From Algoriphagus sp. (GTDB taxonomy: Bacteria > Bacteroidota > Bacteroidia > Cytophagales > Cyclobacteriaceae), in the NCBI RefSeq assembly GCF_013373065.1, contig NZ_JABXIN010000001.1, positions 124,001 through 188,000 of the forward strand: a stretch of DNA of 64,000 bases, written 5' to 3'. A model generated the notes under the pieces. It saw nothing but the letters and a program-made list of their open reading frames with translations, made no database searches and was not told where the DNA came from. Shown piece by piece: positions 27,284 through 36,816 of this stretch (positions within the stretch are counted from its first letter, which is position 1; each line of letters begins with the position of its first letter). The translations under genes were made by a program, and so were the position numbers.

Positions 27284-28816
27284 TTAAAAAATTTTATTTC
27301 TAAGGAGAATAAATGGTTGCCAGTTTTCAGATGCCCTTTTATACAAATCATTAAAATCAAACGCACCAACTAAAATATCTTGATCCTGATCCAGATCAAC
27401 ATCACCTTTTGCTATAATCAGGAAATTTGCATCAATATCTAAGTCCGTCACAAAAGGTTGAAATTGTTCATCACCTAAATTTTCAAAATAGATCAAATCT
27501 TGACGGGGAGACTGCTTAGAATCTGGAAAAAAAGAAATTGCCACAATATCCTTATCCCCATCCTGATCAAAATCATCTACCTGAACCCCACTTGCCCCAT
27601 ACATGGGGTAAAACCAGGACTCTTCGAATTCAAAACTCCCTTTATTTTTAAAAATCCTTACTCCATGAAAATTCTTCAAAATTTGAGATAGGTCCGCATT
27701 ATCCCCATTTACTATCACAATATCCAATAAGCCATCTTGATCAAAATCCTCCAACTGAAAATCACTGCTCCCAAAAGCTGGCTGAAACTCCAGAAGCACC
27801 TTCTCTGAGAACCGGCCGTCTCCGGTATTTTCCCAAAAATAAATCCCTTCTCTTGCTTGGGTCATCATGCCAAATACATCGAGATCCCCATCCTGATCAA
27901 AATCCAAAAGCTTCACCTTCCTAGCTCCTGGTAAAGCTTTTAAAACAACCTCTTCTTCCGAATCCTCCCTGGTAAAATACACACTCAATTTTCCCAAATG
28001 ATTTCCAAATTGAGAGATGACACGATCTTCAATTCCATCCCCATCCAAATCACCTACTGCAAGGTCTACTGGTCGCATCAATTTGCTTTTCAACCGAGTC
28101 GCTTCCCATTGCTGTCCTACCTTTTCAAATTGTTCCAGAGTACCTAAAGAATCATTCGATGGATCCATCAATCCCATAGAGAGTAATTCAAATCCAGATT
28201 GATCGAAATGAATTGAAACGGGAGCCACATCGGTCACCAAGGAATCAATGAGTTCAAATTTCCCGTTAAATTTCAATTGAAAAAGTCGTTTAAAACGATG
28301 CCCAAGCCAAATATTGGATTGATTATCTACCTGGATCATGGTAATCAAGTCAGGGTATAAAAAGTCAAACTCAGGAATCTCTACATTGAAATTTGGAATT
28401 CCTAGCTGAGGAGTAAGCTTTTCTTCCTGAGGAAGTGGCGTATCAGGCGCAAATTCCAGGTAATAGTTTTTCAATTTTTCCCAATCATCCCTCTTTATCA
28501 AAGGAATATCAGAGTAAATCCCTTTCGGAACCCCATTATCACTTGGTAAGGTAACCCCAAAATCTTCTGCCAAATACAAGCCCATCCGCATCCGCATATC
28601 CGGAAGCACCTTTTTTTCCCAAGTTTCCTTATCTAAAATATCCGGATTGGGTTTGATGTGGCAGTTGGCACAATAAAGTTCCGCAAGTTTTTCACCATCC
28701 AAATTCAAATCCATTTGGGACAATTGGTAAAGACTTGGAATGGGTTGTTTGCGTTCCGATATAGGTTCACAGGCAAAAAAAACAGCAACAACTACGCCTA
28801 GCAGTAATCTCTTCAT
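27284..28816 (-). CDS. VCBS/FG-GAP repeat lipoprotein with CxxCH motif
   Basis: A 510-residue predicted lipoprotein (Cys16 after V-F-F-A). A CANCH motif (Cys49, Cys52, His53), the class I c-type haem attachment pattern, lies in an N-terminal helical region with KVLPDMRMRMG, which may supply the distal Met. From about residue 130 there are repeated DLDGDG/DFDQDGDLD-type calcium-binding blades of an FG-GAP/VCBS propeller. Its start overlaps the cutC stop by 4 nt (ATGA), so it belongs to the asparaginase-cutC operon. Suggests an outer-membrane electron-transfer or lectin-like protein; function unknown. Confidence 0.8.
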   Translation of the reverse strand: MKRLLLGVVVAVFFACEPISERKQPIPSLYQLSQMDLNLDGEKLAELYCANCHIKPNPDILDKETWEKKVLPDMRMRMGLYLAEDFGVTLPSDNGVPKGIYSDIPLIKRDDWEKLKNYYLEFAPDTPLPQEEKLTPQLGIPNFNVEIPEFDFLYPDLITMIQVDNQSNIWLGHRFKRLFQLKFNGKFELIDSLVTDVAPVSIHFDQSGFELLSMGLMDPSNDSLGTLEQFEKVGQQWEATRLKSKLMRPVDLAVGDLDGDGIEDRVISQFGNHLGKLSVYFTREDSEEEVVLKALPGARKVKLLDFDQDGDLDVFGMMTQAREGIYFWENTGDGRFSEKVLLEFQPAFGSSDFQLEDFDQDGLLDIVIVNGDNADLSQILKNFHGVRIFKNKGSFEFEESWFYPMYGASGVQVDDFDQDGDKDIVAISFFPDSKQSPRQDLIYFENLGDEQFQPFVTDLDIDANFLIIAKGDVDLDQDQDILVGAFDFNDLYKRASENWQPFILLRNKIF

Positions 28817-29553
28817 TCCGAAAATGCCTCCAAAAACTGTTCAACAATAGTTTGGTCAATACCCAAATGAAATTTAAAATCCTCTGGGTCAGCAGAAAAT
28901 TTTACATCTGGATTAAAAAATTGATTGATGGATCTTACCGTTGTTTTACAGGAAGCATGAATTTCTCGAAATCCCTCCAATCTTTTTAACTGATGAACAT
29001 GTTTGGGCTTTGATCCTCCACCTGGTATAATAATGATTCGATCACCGGCTTTTTGAATCAATTTTTCAATTAACGGAATCCCCTCTGAAACGGAATTTTT
29101 CGCTCCCGAAGTAAGTATCCTTTTAAATCCTAAGCGGATAATTTCTTCCATGGAATTTTCAGGATCCTTACAAACGTCAAATGCTCGATGAAAAGTACAG
29201 GGTTTTCCTGAAGCAGCTCGGAGAAGACTTTCACATGCTTCTGAATGAATGTTCCCATAGACATCCAATGCCCCAAAAACAAATCCATCGGCACCGATCT
29301 CCCCTAAAATTTCGATATCCTTCTTCATCACCAATAATTCCTTTGGAGAATAACAAAAATCCCCACCTCTTGGCCGAATCATGACGAATACCGGAATATC
29401 CAATTCGCTTTTTAGAGTTTTAAGCATCCCTGCACTCGGTGTTTCGCCACCTTCTGGAAAGTTCGCACACAATTCCAGTCGATGGACCCCAAATCGCGCT
29501 GCATCCAAGGCGGCTTGAAGCGTAAAAACAGGGGCTTCCAATAAATATTCCAT
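28813..29553 (-). CDS. cutC: CutC family protein
   Basis: A 246-residue TIM-barrel protein of the CutC family, with LELCANFPEGGETPS (about residues 26-40), the signature VFVMIRPRGGDFCYS (about 56-70), ADGFVFGALD, TFHRAFDVCKDP and IIIPGGGSKP. The family is named for a copper-tolerance locus in E. coli, but its activity is unproven. Here it is sandwiched, with overlap or 3-nt spacing, between a glycosylasparaginase and a VCBS lipoprotein, which points to carbohydrate or amide metabolism rather than copper. It is unrelated to the choline lyase also called CutC. Confidence 0.93.
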   Translation of the reverse strand: MEYLLEAPVFTLQAALDAARFGVHRLELCANFPEGGETPSAGMLKTLKSELDIPVFVMIRPRGGDFCYSPKELLVMKKDIEILGEIGADGFVFGALDVYGNIHSEACESLLRAASGKPCTFHRAFDVCKDPENSMEEIIRLGFKRILTSGAKNSVSEGIPLIEKLIQKAGDRIIIIPGGGSKPKHVHQLKRLEGFREIHASCKTTVRSINQFFNPDVKFSADPEDFKFHLGIDQTIVEQFLEAFSE

Positions 29554-29556
29554 TCC

Positions 29557-30540
29557 TTAAAAATGACTCTTGGAGTCGATTAATTCATTTTTATTCAAAT
29601 CGGCTTTTGCATAATTGAATCCAGGCTGAACTGCAAAAGCGCCCACTTCTCCATCCTTATTGATGGCTAAAAAGCCAGCTTGAATATTGGAAATATCTTT
29701 TCTGTTTTTAGAAATCAATCGCCTCACTGCTTCTTCACAAGCTTCTTGAGGAGTTCTCCCCTGTCGCATTAATTCTACAATCAGAAAGCTTCCACAAATC
29801 CGAATAATGGATTCTCCTAATCCTGTCGCTGTGGCAGCCCCCACTTCATTATCTACATACAAACCTGCGCCAATAATGGGGCTATCCCCCACTCTTCCAT
29901 GCATTTTATAAGCAAGTCCACTAGTAGTACAGCTTCCAGCTAAATTTCCCTGAGCATCCATCCCTATCATACCAATCGTATCATGGTTTTCGATATTGAT
30001 AACTGGCTTATAGTTACTTGTTTTTTTCCATTCATCGTAAGCTTTTTGAGCTTTCGGACTGAGTTTTTCCTCCTCGATGGGAAAGCCCTGTGAAATGGCA
30101 AATTGTCTCGCTCCTTCTCCTGCCAGCATTACATGGGGTGTCTTTTCCATCACGGCCCTTGCAAGCGAGATCGGATGCTTCACCTGCCTGACAAAAGCAA
30201 CTGACCCACAAGATCCATCTCCGGTCATAATAGAGGCATCTAAGGTTGTGATCCCCTCTCGATCCGGTAAACCCTGAAGCCCAACGGATAAATTATCCAA
30301 ATCCAATTCTGTGTCTTTTACTCCTATTTCCACGGCATCCAAAATACTTCCTGTTTCTTTGAATTTTTTGATGGCTGCAGCATTAGCCGGAAGGCCATGG
30401 TTCCAAGTTGAAAGAATCAAGGGTCCGTCTTCTTTTTTCCTTGGAGAAGAATAAAGATTTGGCAGCGCATGACTTAAAGTTGGCAGAGCTATCAGCGAAC
30501 CAAGGATTGATTTTTTAATAAACTTTCTTCTTTGAGACAT
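29557..30540 (-). CDS. N4-(beta-N-acetylglucosaminyl)-L-asparaginase (glycosylasparaginase)
   Basis: Ntn hydrolase that cuts the GlcNAc-Asn bond of glycoasparagines. The 327-residue precursor should self-cleave before Thr188 in ENHDTIGMIG, giving alpha and beta chains; GSCTTSGLAYKMHGRVGDSPIIGAGLYVD-type residues follow (GDSPIIGAG about 216-224). The N-terminus has a twin-arginine-like signal (RRKFIK with a hydrophobic segment to Ala26), so export to the periplasm is likely. First gene of a tight operon with cutC (3-nt gap). Substrate choice (glycoasparagine or plain asparagine peptides) is not proven. Confidence 0.9.
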   Translation of the reverse strand: MSQRRKFIKKSILGSLIALPTLSHALPNLYSSPRKKEDGPLILSTWNHGLPANAAAIKKFKETGSILDAVEIGVKDTELDLDNLSVGLQGLPDREGITTLDASIMTGDGSCGSVAFVRQVKHPISLARAVMEKTPHVMLAGEGARQFAISQGFPIEEEKLSPKAQKAYDEWKKTSNYKPVINIENHDTIGMIGMDAQGNLAGSCTTSGLAYKMHGRVGDSPIIGAGLYVDNEVGAATATGLGESIIRICGSFLIVELMRQGRTPQEACEEAVRRLISKNRKDISNIQAGFLAINKDGEVGAFAVQPGFNYAKADLNKNELIDSKSHF

Positions 30541-30616
30541 GAATGATAATTTAGATGGAGTTTTGAATGATTAATATCAAGGCTTTTTCTTCAATTTCCC
30601 ACCAAATCATAAAAAA

Positions 30617-31378
30617 ATGAGACCTTATCTGCTCAAAGAATGCACCTGGAAATATTTAAAAACGCATCGCTATGAATTAGCAGTGTTACCCTGGGGAGCC
30701 ACAGAGGCGCATAATTACCACATGCCTTATGGGACAGATATTTTTGAAGCAGACGCTATTGGTGCCGAAGCCGGAAGAAAAGCTTGGGAAAAAGGAGGAA
30801 ATGTGGTTGTCTTACCTAGCATCCCTTTTGGCGTCAATACTGGTCAAGCAGATATTTATCTGGACATCAACATGAACCCAAGTACTCAAATGGCTATCAT
30901 TCGGGATATTTTGGAAGTATTGAATCGACAGGGTGTCAAAAAATTCTTGATTTTAAATAGTCATGGAGGAAATGATTTCAAAACTGCATTGCGTGAATTA
31001 GGCCTCCAATTTCCAGACATGTTGCTATTTACTTGTAATTGGTTTCAAGCCTTGGACAAGACCAAATACTTCGAAGAAGAAGGTGACCATGCAGACGAAA
31101 TGGAAACAGCATTGATACAGTATTTGCATCCAGAATTGGTACTACCACTTGAGGAAGCAGGCGATGGAAAGGACAAGAAATCAAGTATTCAAGGGGTTCG
31201 GGAAAGATGGGCTTGGGCCGAACGAAAATGGTCTCAGGTCACGCAGGACACAGGCGTAGGAAATCCAAAAAAAGCCACTCCTGAAAAAGGAAAGCGCTAT
31301 TTTGAGGATGTGACTGACAAAGTAGCCCAGCTTTTCTTAGATATTTGTCAAGTAAAACCAGATGAGCTGTATCGTTAA
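30617..31378 (+). CDS. Creatininase family amidohydrolase
   Basis: A 253-residue cytosolic metal-dependent hydrolase. Creatininase-fold metal ligands are visible: Glu and His in WGATEAHNYHMPYGTD (about residues 27-41), NSHGGN (about 116-121), and Glu in DHADEMET (about 153-160). The family opens cyclic amides and formamides (creatinine, mycofactocin-type peptides and others), so substrate cannot be named. Divergent from the asparaginase gene (76 nt between starts), and its 3' end overlaps the convergent UnbV gene by 4 nt. Possibly part of the same catabolic locus. Confidence 0.88.
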   Translation: MRPYLLKECTWKYLKTHRYELAVLPWGATEAHNYHMPYGTDIFEADAIGAEAGRKAWEKGGNVVVLPSIPFGVNTGQADIYLDINMNPSTQMAIIRDILEVLNRQGVKKFLILNSHGGNDFKTALRELGLQFPDMLLFTCNWFQALDKTKYFEEEGDHADEMETALIQYLHPELVLPLEEAGDGKDKKSSIQGVRERWAWAERKWSQVTQDTGVGNPKKATPEKGKRYFEDVTDKVAQLFLDICQVKPDELYR

Positions 31379-34300
31379 TTCAATACAGCTCCATCCAATT
31401 CTTGAACTTCTCCTCTAAAATTAATCGCTTTGATGCCCTTCACTCCTTCCGGAAGTCGGATTTCTCTGGAAGATTGGGATAAAAAGCCACTTCCAAATCC
31501 GGGCTCATAACGGATTGTTTTACCATTTTCAAGTTCTACCACTAAGGCAATGATATCTTGACCCGGCACTATTGTTTGCTCCTCTTTATTTTTCAAAGCA
31601 AATGATTTGAGCTCTCCTCTATTTTGAGAAGCAATCAATAGGGCACTGCCTGAAGCTCTATTTAGTTTCACCATGGCTTTGGCATCACCTGGAACTAAAA
31701 ATCCACTTTCGTTCGAATTAACAGATTCAAACCCTCCTGCCCCATCTCCTAAAAGCACCAAACCATTCAAAGCGTCAAGCCTTCCAATGAAGATTTCATT
31801 CCCGAAATCGTTACCAACCAGTACCACATCCAGATTTCCATCACCATTTACATCTTCCGATACCAAGCCAAATACTGGCGCCAATTGCGCTTCTTTCGGT
31901 AGCTCATGGATTTCAAACTTTCCACCTCCTAAATTTTCGACATAGGCGGATCGATCAAAATTCCCTTCCAAAATCAGGGCCTCTTTCCGCTCCTCCTCCG
32001 TAAATAAAGTCTGTTCCGTGGCTTCAGCATAGGTTTTATACCGTTCAAATTTTCTTCTAAACAGAATGCTTTGCCCATATAAATCATCCCAAAAATGACT
32101 TGGGAAAGATTCAAAATTCCCCGATCGATCCTTATACCACGAAAAGATCACAGGATCTACACTTCCGTTTTGATCAAAATCTTTAGCATAGATTTTAAAA
32201 GGTCTCTCAACAGAAGGATGGAAATGGTTATTCGCTCCAAGGTTACCTACTACAAAATCCACATCCCCATCTTGGTCAAAATCACCAGAGGTAATCGAAT
32301 TCCACCAACCTTTATGATTTTCCAAACCTGTATCTTCCTTTAATTCAAGTCTTCCATTTTTATTATGAAAAACCTGAATAGCCATTAGCTCTCCTACTAC
32401 CACTAAATCGACAGCCCCATCCAAATCCACATCTGACCAAATGGCATCAGTCACCATTCCAACTTGACTCAATTCAGGAGCCTGCTCTCCGGTCACATCA
32501 CTCAATTTTCCTTCATTGTTTTTCAATAAGAAGCTCTTTTCCGGATATGGAAACTGAGCAAAAGGGGTCCTTCCTCCCACAAATAGATCCAAAAAGCCAT
32601 CTTGATCGAAATCGGCTGCACGAACCACACTCCCACTGGCTTTTACTTCCTGAAAATTCGAATCTTGGGTGTAATTCCCTTTCCCATCATTTAGATACAA
32701 GCGATCATTATACTCGGCAGCATTAGGCAAAAACTCATTACTTCCCCCGACCAAATACAAATCCAAATCCCGATCATTGTCTACATCAAAAAGTAAAATT
32801 CCCATCTCCTCAAAGCTTGCATTTTCATCCCCAACTACGGCTTTTTCCGAAAAAGTACCATCTGCTTGTTGAATAAAGGCTATTGGCTGATTTCCAGAAG
32901 AAGAACCAACTACCAAGTCTTCCATCCCATCTCCATTCAAATCTCCAACAGCCAAAGCAGGCCCATATTGAGTCAATTTATGAGGCAAGGTACGCTGCAC
33001 ATTGTAATCAATTTTATCCTGCTCTTGGTGAACAAATGAAATCCCGATCTGATCTGTCACTTCTTCCACAAGAGGACTTTCATTGTCAAAATCCAAAATG
33101 GCCAAGGAATATTTCCCAGGTTGAGATTGGTTATAATCAATCGAAAGAGTTTGATTCGGTTCAACAGAAGATACCTGATTGACTTTTCCATCTGGCCAAA
33201 GCACTTTTAATTCCTTAACAGACCGATTCTTCCCCAAACCAAAATGCATAACTGCGTCAAGGGTGGACATATATCCTCGCACCAATTGCTGTTCTTGAAA
33301 AAGCTTGGTCCCATCAGAAAAAGTCAACACTACCTTTGCACCCAGGCCTTGAGGATTAGAAGCAGGTCCTTTTAATGACACCTTCAAAAAATCCCCTTTT
33401 TCATCTTTTTTATTTAATGTATTTTCAAAAACAAAGGCCGGATCATTTATATTATTGACCACATAATCCAAATCCCCATCCAAATCTAAATCCACTAAAG
33501 CAGCTCCATTGGAGAAAGAAGGCTTATCCAAACCCCATTCCATTCCACTATTGGCAAAGGTCCAATCTCCTTGATTCTTAAATGCATAATTCGGGATTTT
33601 TACAATTGGAATAGAATCCAACAGTTGTCGAACGGTTGCAATATTCCCCACATCAGCACGATAATTCGCAAAATCCTTATCGGTGATGTCTCGAGGAAAG
33701 CCATTCGTAATGAGTAAATCTCGCCATCCATCCTGATCCACATCACCAAAAAGTGGAGACCAGGACCAGTCCGTCTGATACATGCCCGCATACATGCCGA
33801 TTTCACTAAATGGAGCCTTGGGTCCATTATTCATGTGAAGCATATTTCGAACATGTTGGTATTCGTACCCCCATTGTTCATTACTGATATAGACTTGGTA
33901 GGAGTTCTTTCCAATAGTTGTCTTTTTGCGATAATTATCCTCACCCAGCATATCCAAGGTGACAATATCCGGCATCATATCATTGTTGAAATCAGCCACA
34001 TCAGAACCCATGGAAAACTGGCTTTGATGTTTCAGTTTTTGGGAAATTTGATTTGAAAAACTACCGTCCTGATTATTGATATAAAGAAGGTCATTGGTCA
34101 CATAGTCGTTGGAAACGTGTATATCTGGCCAGCCATCATTGTTTAAGTCAGCAATCAACAGTCCAAGGCCAAAACCTTCAATGGTAATCCCTGCCTCTTG
34201 CGTCACATTTGAAAATGTCCCGTCACCATTATTCCGATAGAACGCATCATTATTGATGGCAGTACCATCCGTGATTTTTTCTCGATAATTGGAAGGCGTT

Positions 34301-34896
34301 ATTTTGCTTTGCTCATTATTCAGCACATATAAATCCAAATCTCCATCCAAATCATAATCCACGAAGGCGGCTCCCATTCCATTTCCAGAATCAGCGATTC
34401 CATAGGTTTCAGCCATTTCCAGAAAAGTCACAATACCTGCTTCATTTTTTCCCTGGTTGACAAAAAGTAAATTATTGCGTTCCCCAAGCCCAGTCTTCAT
34501 GGCTGCGACCACATAAATATCCATCCAACCGTCTTCATTGATATCCACCACGGTCACACCCGTGCACCATTTATCGGATGCGGAAATACCGGCTTCTTCA
34601 GAAACATCAGAAAACTTAAAACTACCTTGATTTAGATAAAGCTTATTCGAGACTTGATTCCCTGTAAAAAACAAATCGGGGAGACAATTTTGGTCAAAAT
34701 CTGCCACAGCTACACCGCCTCCATTAAAAATATATTCATCTGTCAGAATATTAAAGGAATCCGTTTCAATGATTTCATTATTGAAATCTATCCCGGTTTC
34801 ATCAGCGGATTTCAACTGAAATAGGGTGTCGCTCTTTTTGCAAGAGTAGAAAATAGATGAAAGAATAAGGGAGGTTAAGACAATTTTAATCTTCAT
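31375..34896 (-). CDS. VCBS/FG-GAP repeat lipoprotein with UnbV (ASPIC) domain
   Basis: A 1173-residue lipoprotein (Cys19 after I-F-Y-S), probably on the cell surface. Repeats with DFDQNCLPD, DINEDGWMD, DYDLDGDLD and similar Asp-rich calcium loops form two propeller-like arrays (about residues 50-480 and 640-1000), separated by an ASPIC/UnbV domain (about 505-585; GLGAKVVLTFSDG, then LWPDGKVNQV). Such proteins often sit beside SusCD pairs and are thought to bind glycans or proteins. A terminator and 136 nt separate it from susD, so it has its own promoter. Confidence 0.9.
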   Translation of the reverse strand: MKIKIVLTSLILSSIFYSCKKSDTLFQLKSADETGIDFNNEIIETDSFNILTDEYIFNGGGVAVADFDQNCLPDLFFTGNQVSNKLYLNQGSFKFSDVSEEAGISASDKWCTGVTVVDINEDGWMDIYVVAAMKTGLGERNNLLFVNQGKNEAGIVTFLEMAETYGIADSGNGMGAAFVDYDLDGDLDLYVLNNEQSKITPSNYREKITDGTAINNDAFYRNNGDGTFSNVTQEAGITIEGFGLGLLIADLNNDGWPDIHVSNDYVTNDLLYINNQDGSFSNQISQKLKHQSQFSMGSDVADFNNDMMPDIVTLDMLGEDNYRKKTTIGKNSYQVYISNEQWGYEYQHVRNMLHMNNGPKAPFSEIGMYAGMYQTDWSWSPLFGDVDQDGWRDLLITNGFPRDITDKDFANYRADVGNIATVRQLLDSIPIVKIPNYAFKNQGDWTFANSGMEWGLDKPSFSNGAALVDLDLDGDLDYVVNNINDPAFVFENTLNKKDEKGDFLKVSLKGPASNPQGLGAKVVLTFSDGTKLFQEQQLVRGYMSTLDAVMHFGLGKNRSVKELKVLWPDGKVNQVSSVEPNQTLSIDYNQSQPGKYSLAILDFDNESPLVEEVTDQIGISFVHQEQDKIDYNVQRTLPHKLTQYGPALAVGDLNGDGMEDLVVGSSSGNQPIAFIQQADGTFSEKAVVGDENASFEEMGILLFDVDNDRDLDLYLVGGSNEFLPNAAEYNDRLYLNDGKGNYTQDSNFQEVKASGSVVRAADFDQDGFLDLFVGGRTPFAQFPYPEKSFLLKNNEGKLSDVTGEQAPELSQVGMVTDAIWSDVDLDGAVDLVVVGELMAIQVFHNKNGRLELKEDTGLENHKGWWNSITSGDFDQDGDVDFVVGNLGANNHFHPSVERPFKIYAKDFDQNGSVDPVIFSWYKDRSGNFESFPSHFWDDLYGQSILFRRKFERYKTYAEATEQTLFTEEERKEALILEGNFDRSAYVENLGGGKFEIHELPKEAQLAPVFGLVSEDVNGDGNLDVVLVGNDFGNEIFIGRLDALNGLVLLGDGAGGFESVNSNESGFLVPGDAKAMVKLNRASGSALLIASQNRGELKSFALKNKEEQTIVPGQDIIALVVELENGKTIRYEPGFGSGFLSQSSREIRLPEGVKGIKAINFRGEVQELDGAVLN

Positions 34897-34984
34897 GATT
34901 CAGTGAGGGTGAGTACTAGTCTTGAAATTACTATTTAATCAAATAGGGTAAAAAAAAATTACCAGAATTGACTGTCTATAAACA

Positions 34985-35016
34985 AAAAAAGGGACCAAAA
35001 TTCGGTCCCTTTTTAA
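34985..35016 (-). terminator. Terminator after susD
   Basis: AAAAAGGGACC/GGTCCCTTTTT with a small loop and a T7 tail on the minus strand, 16 nt past the susD stop. Confidence 0.85.
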
Positions 35017-35032
35017 ATTTTTAATTTGATGA

Positions 35033-36766
35033 TTAGAATCCAGGATTCTGGATCAATATATCAGATCCAACTAGGTCAATTTGATCTTGAGGAATTGGAA
35101 CCCAACGATACTTATCAGAGTATTTCGCTCCACCCAAAGCACCGGTTAAGATAGTTCCATCAAGTGCAAAGTAGAAGTCCAATTCTTCCTGAACAGTATT
35201 CCAACGAACTAGATCGTAGAATCTATGTCCTTCCATACCAAGTTCTAGCATTCTCTCCATACGAACAGCAGCTCTTGCAGCGTTTGCATCTGTCCAAGGA
35301 GCGTCGTAAGTAGAAATCACATAATTAGCAGCTGGAGTTCCATCTTCTCGAAGCAATTCAGAGTTCATTGCTCTTTCACGTACACGGTTCACCTTAGCAC
35401 GAGCACTTTCCAAGTTGCCAGTTTCGATATCTGCTTCAGCAGACATCAAAAGTACATCAGCAAATCGGATGATCATGAAGTTGATACCAGTGTAACCAGG
35501 AGTCCAAGAAGAGTTATCCTGGAAGGAACCCTGCTCAGAACGAGCATAAACATACTTCTTAGGAGAGTAAGGACCACCGTTAGGTTGGTTACGAATCCAA
35601 GCAGCACCTGGATGATCTTGCCAATCCAAGTAAGGAATTCCTCTACGTCCTACTGTATGATCCAATCGTGGATCCAAGTTTCCTGCATCTGGAGTAAATG
35701 CTTGATCTGAGTTAAGTCCCATATCACTTACTACTCTATTAGCAGGATCATTGTAAGACTTATCCAACAAAGGAAGACCGTTTGCATCAGTTCTAAACGC
35801 ATTCACGAAAGTGAAGCTTGGCTGGAAGAATCCGCAACAGTTACCCGGTCCAGCAGGTCCGGTATTGTATGGGAAGTTCAAGTCAAACTCAGGGTTCGCA
35901 TTCAATACAGATCCTGTACCTGCAGCAGACTGATATGCCCAAACAGATTCCTGATGGTTATCATTAGCTCCTCGGAACATGTCATCATAGTAAGGAACCA
36001 AGTCATACTTCAATCCATTTGATGTAACACCATTAGCGATTACATCATCAAACATGGACTTTGCCTGAGAGAATTTTCCTTGATACAAATAAACCTTACC
36101 CATGTAAGCCTTAGCAGCCCATGAGTTTACACGACCCACTTGTGATTGTGTAGCAGGAAGGTTGTCAATTGCATATTGGAAATCCGCCTCGATAAACGGC
36201 CATAGATCTTGGTTATTACTGATTTCTTCCAAACCAGAACCATAATCAACTGTCTCGTCAACATATGGCGTATTGTTATAATCACGCTTCAGTTCGAAAT
36301 AGAAATGCGCTCTTAAGAAACGTGCTTGAGCAGCCAATCGAGTGGCATCAGCGTCTGTTACATCAGGGCCTGGCTCTTGCAATAGTCTCAAGACGTTATT
36401 TGCACGTGCGATTCCTTCATATGCAACGTTCCACTTTGATCCCATTTCACCAGAAGCAGCATCATTTTCAAAACGCTGAATTGGGTTAATGGTAGTAAAG
36501 TCACCAGGGTCAGTACCTTTATTAGCCTCTCCCCCTCGGATACTTCCCCAAACCCAGTTGGATGGGGAACCTAGACGGTTGCCTCGGCCATTCACCTGAG
36601 AATATGCTGCAATCAAAGAAGCTTCAATACCTGCCAATGAAGACAGCTGAGCTTGTGCAAGCAAACCAGTTGGTGGCACGTCAAGGAACTCGTCAGAACA
36701 ACTCACTGCTACCATCATCATCGCTGACAATGATAGGGCTCCAAATTTTAATTTAAAATTTTTCAT
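35033..36766 (-). CDS. SusD/RagB family outer-membrane lipoprotein
   Basis: A 577-residue surface lipoprotein (Cys23 after V-A-V-S) that caps the SusC channel and captures ligand. SusD family features are SDEFLDVPPTGLLAQ after the Cys, the TPR-like helical scaffold with ARFLRAHFYFELKRDYNNTPY (about residues 145-165), and the C-terminal FADVLLMSAEADIETGN plus RMLELGMEGHRFYDLVRW and YRWVPIPQDQID. It lies 50 nt downstream of susC in the same operon. The ligand cannot be read from sequence. Confidence 0.96.
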   Translation of the reverse strand: MKNFKLKFGALSLSAMMMVAVSCSDEFLDVPPTGLLAQAQLSSLAGIEASLIAAYSQVNGRGNRLGSPSNWVWGSIRGGEANKGTDPGDFTTINPIQRFENDAASGEMGSKWNVAYEGIARANNVLRLLQEPGPDVTDADATRLAAQARFLRAHFYFELKRDYNNTPYVDETVDYGSGLEEISNNQDLWPFIEADFQYAIDNLPATQSQVGRVNSWAAKAYMGKVYLYQGKFSQAKSMFDDVIANGVTSNGLKYDLVPYYDDMFRGANDNHQESVWAYQSAAGTGSVLNANPEFDLNFPYNTGPAGPGNCCGFFQPSFTFVNAFRTDANGLPLLDKSYNDPANRVVSDMGLNSDQAFTPDAGNLDPRLDHTVGRRGIPYLDWQDHPGAAWIRNQPNGGPYSPKKYVYARSEQGSFQDNSSWTPGYTGINFMIIRFADVLLMSAEADIETGNLESARAKVNRVRERAMNSELLREDGTPAANYVISTYDAPWTDANAARAAVRMERMLELGMEGHRFYDLVRWNTVQEELDFYFALDGTILTGALGGAKYSDKYRWVPIPQDQIDLVGSDILIQNPGF

Positions 36767-36816
36767 TTTTAATCAATTATATTTTCTATAACTAGATTCG
36801 TTGTGAAATGTTAGAC

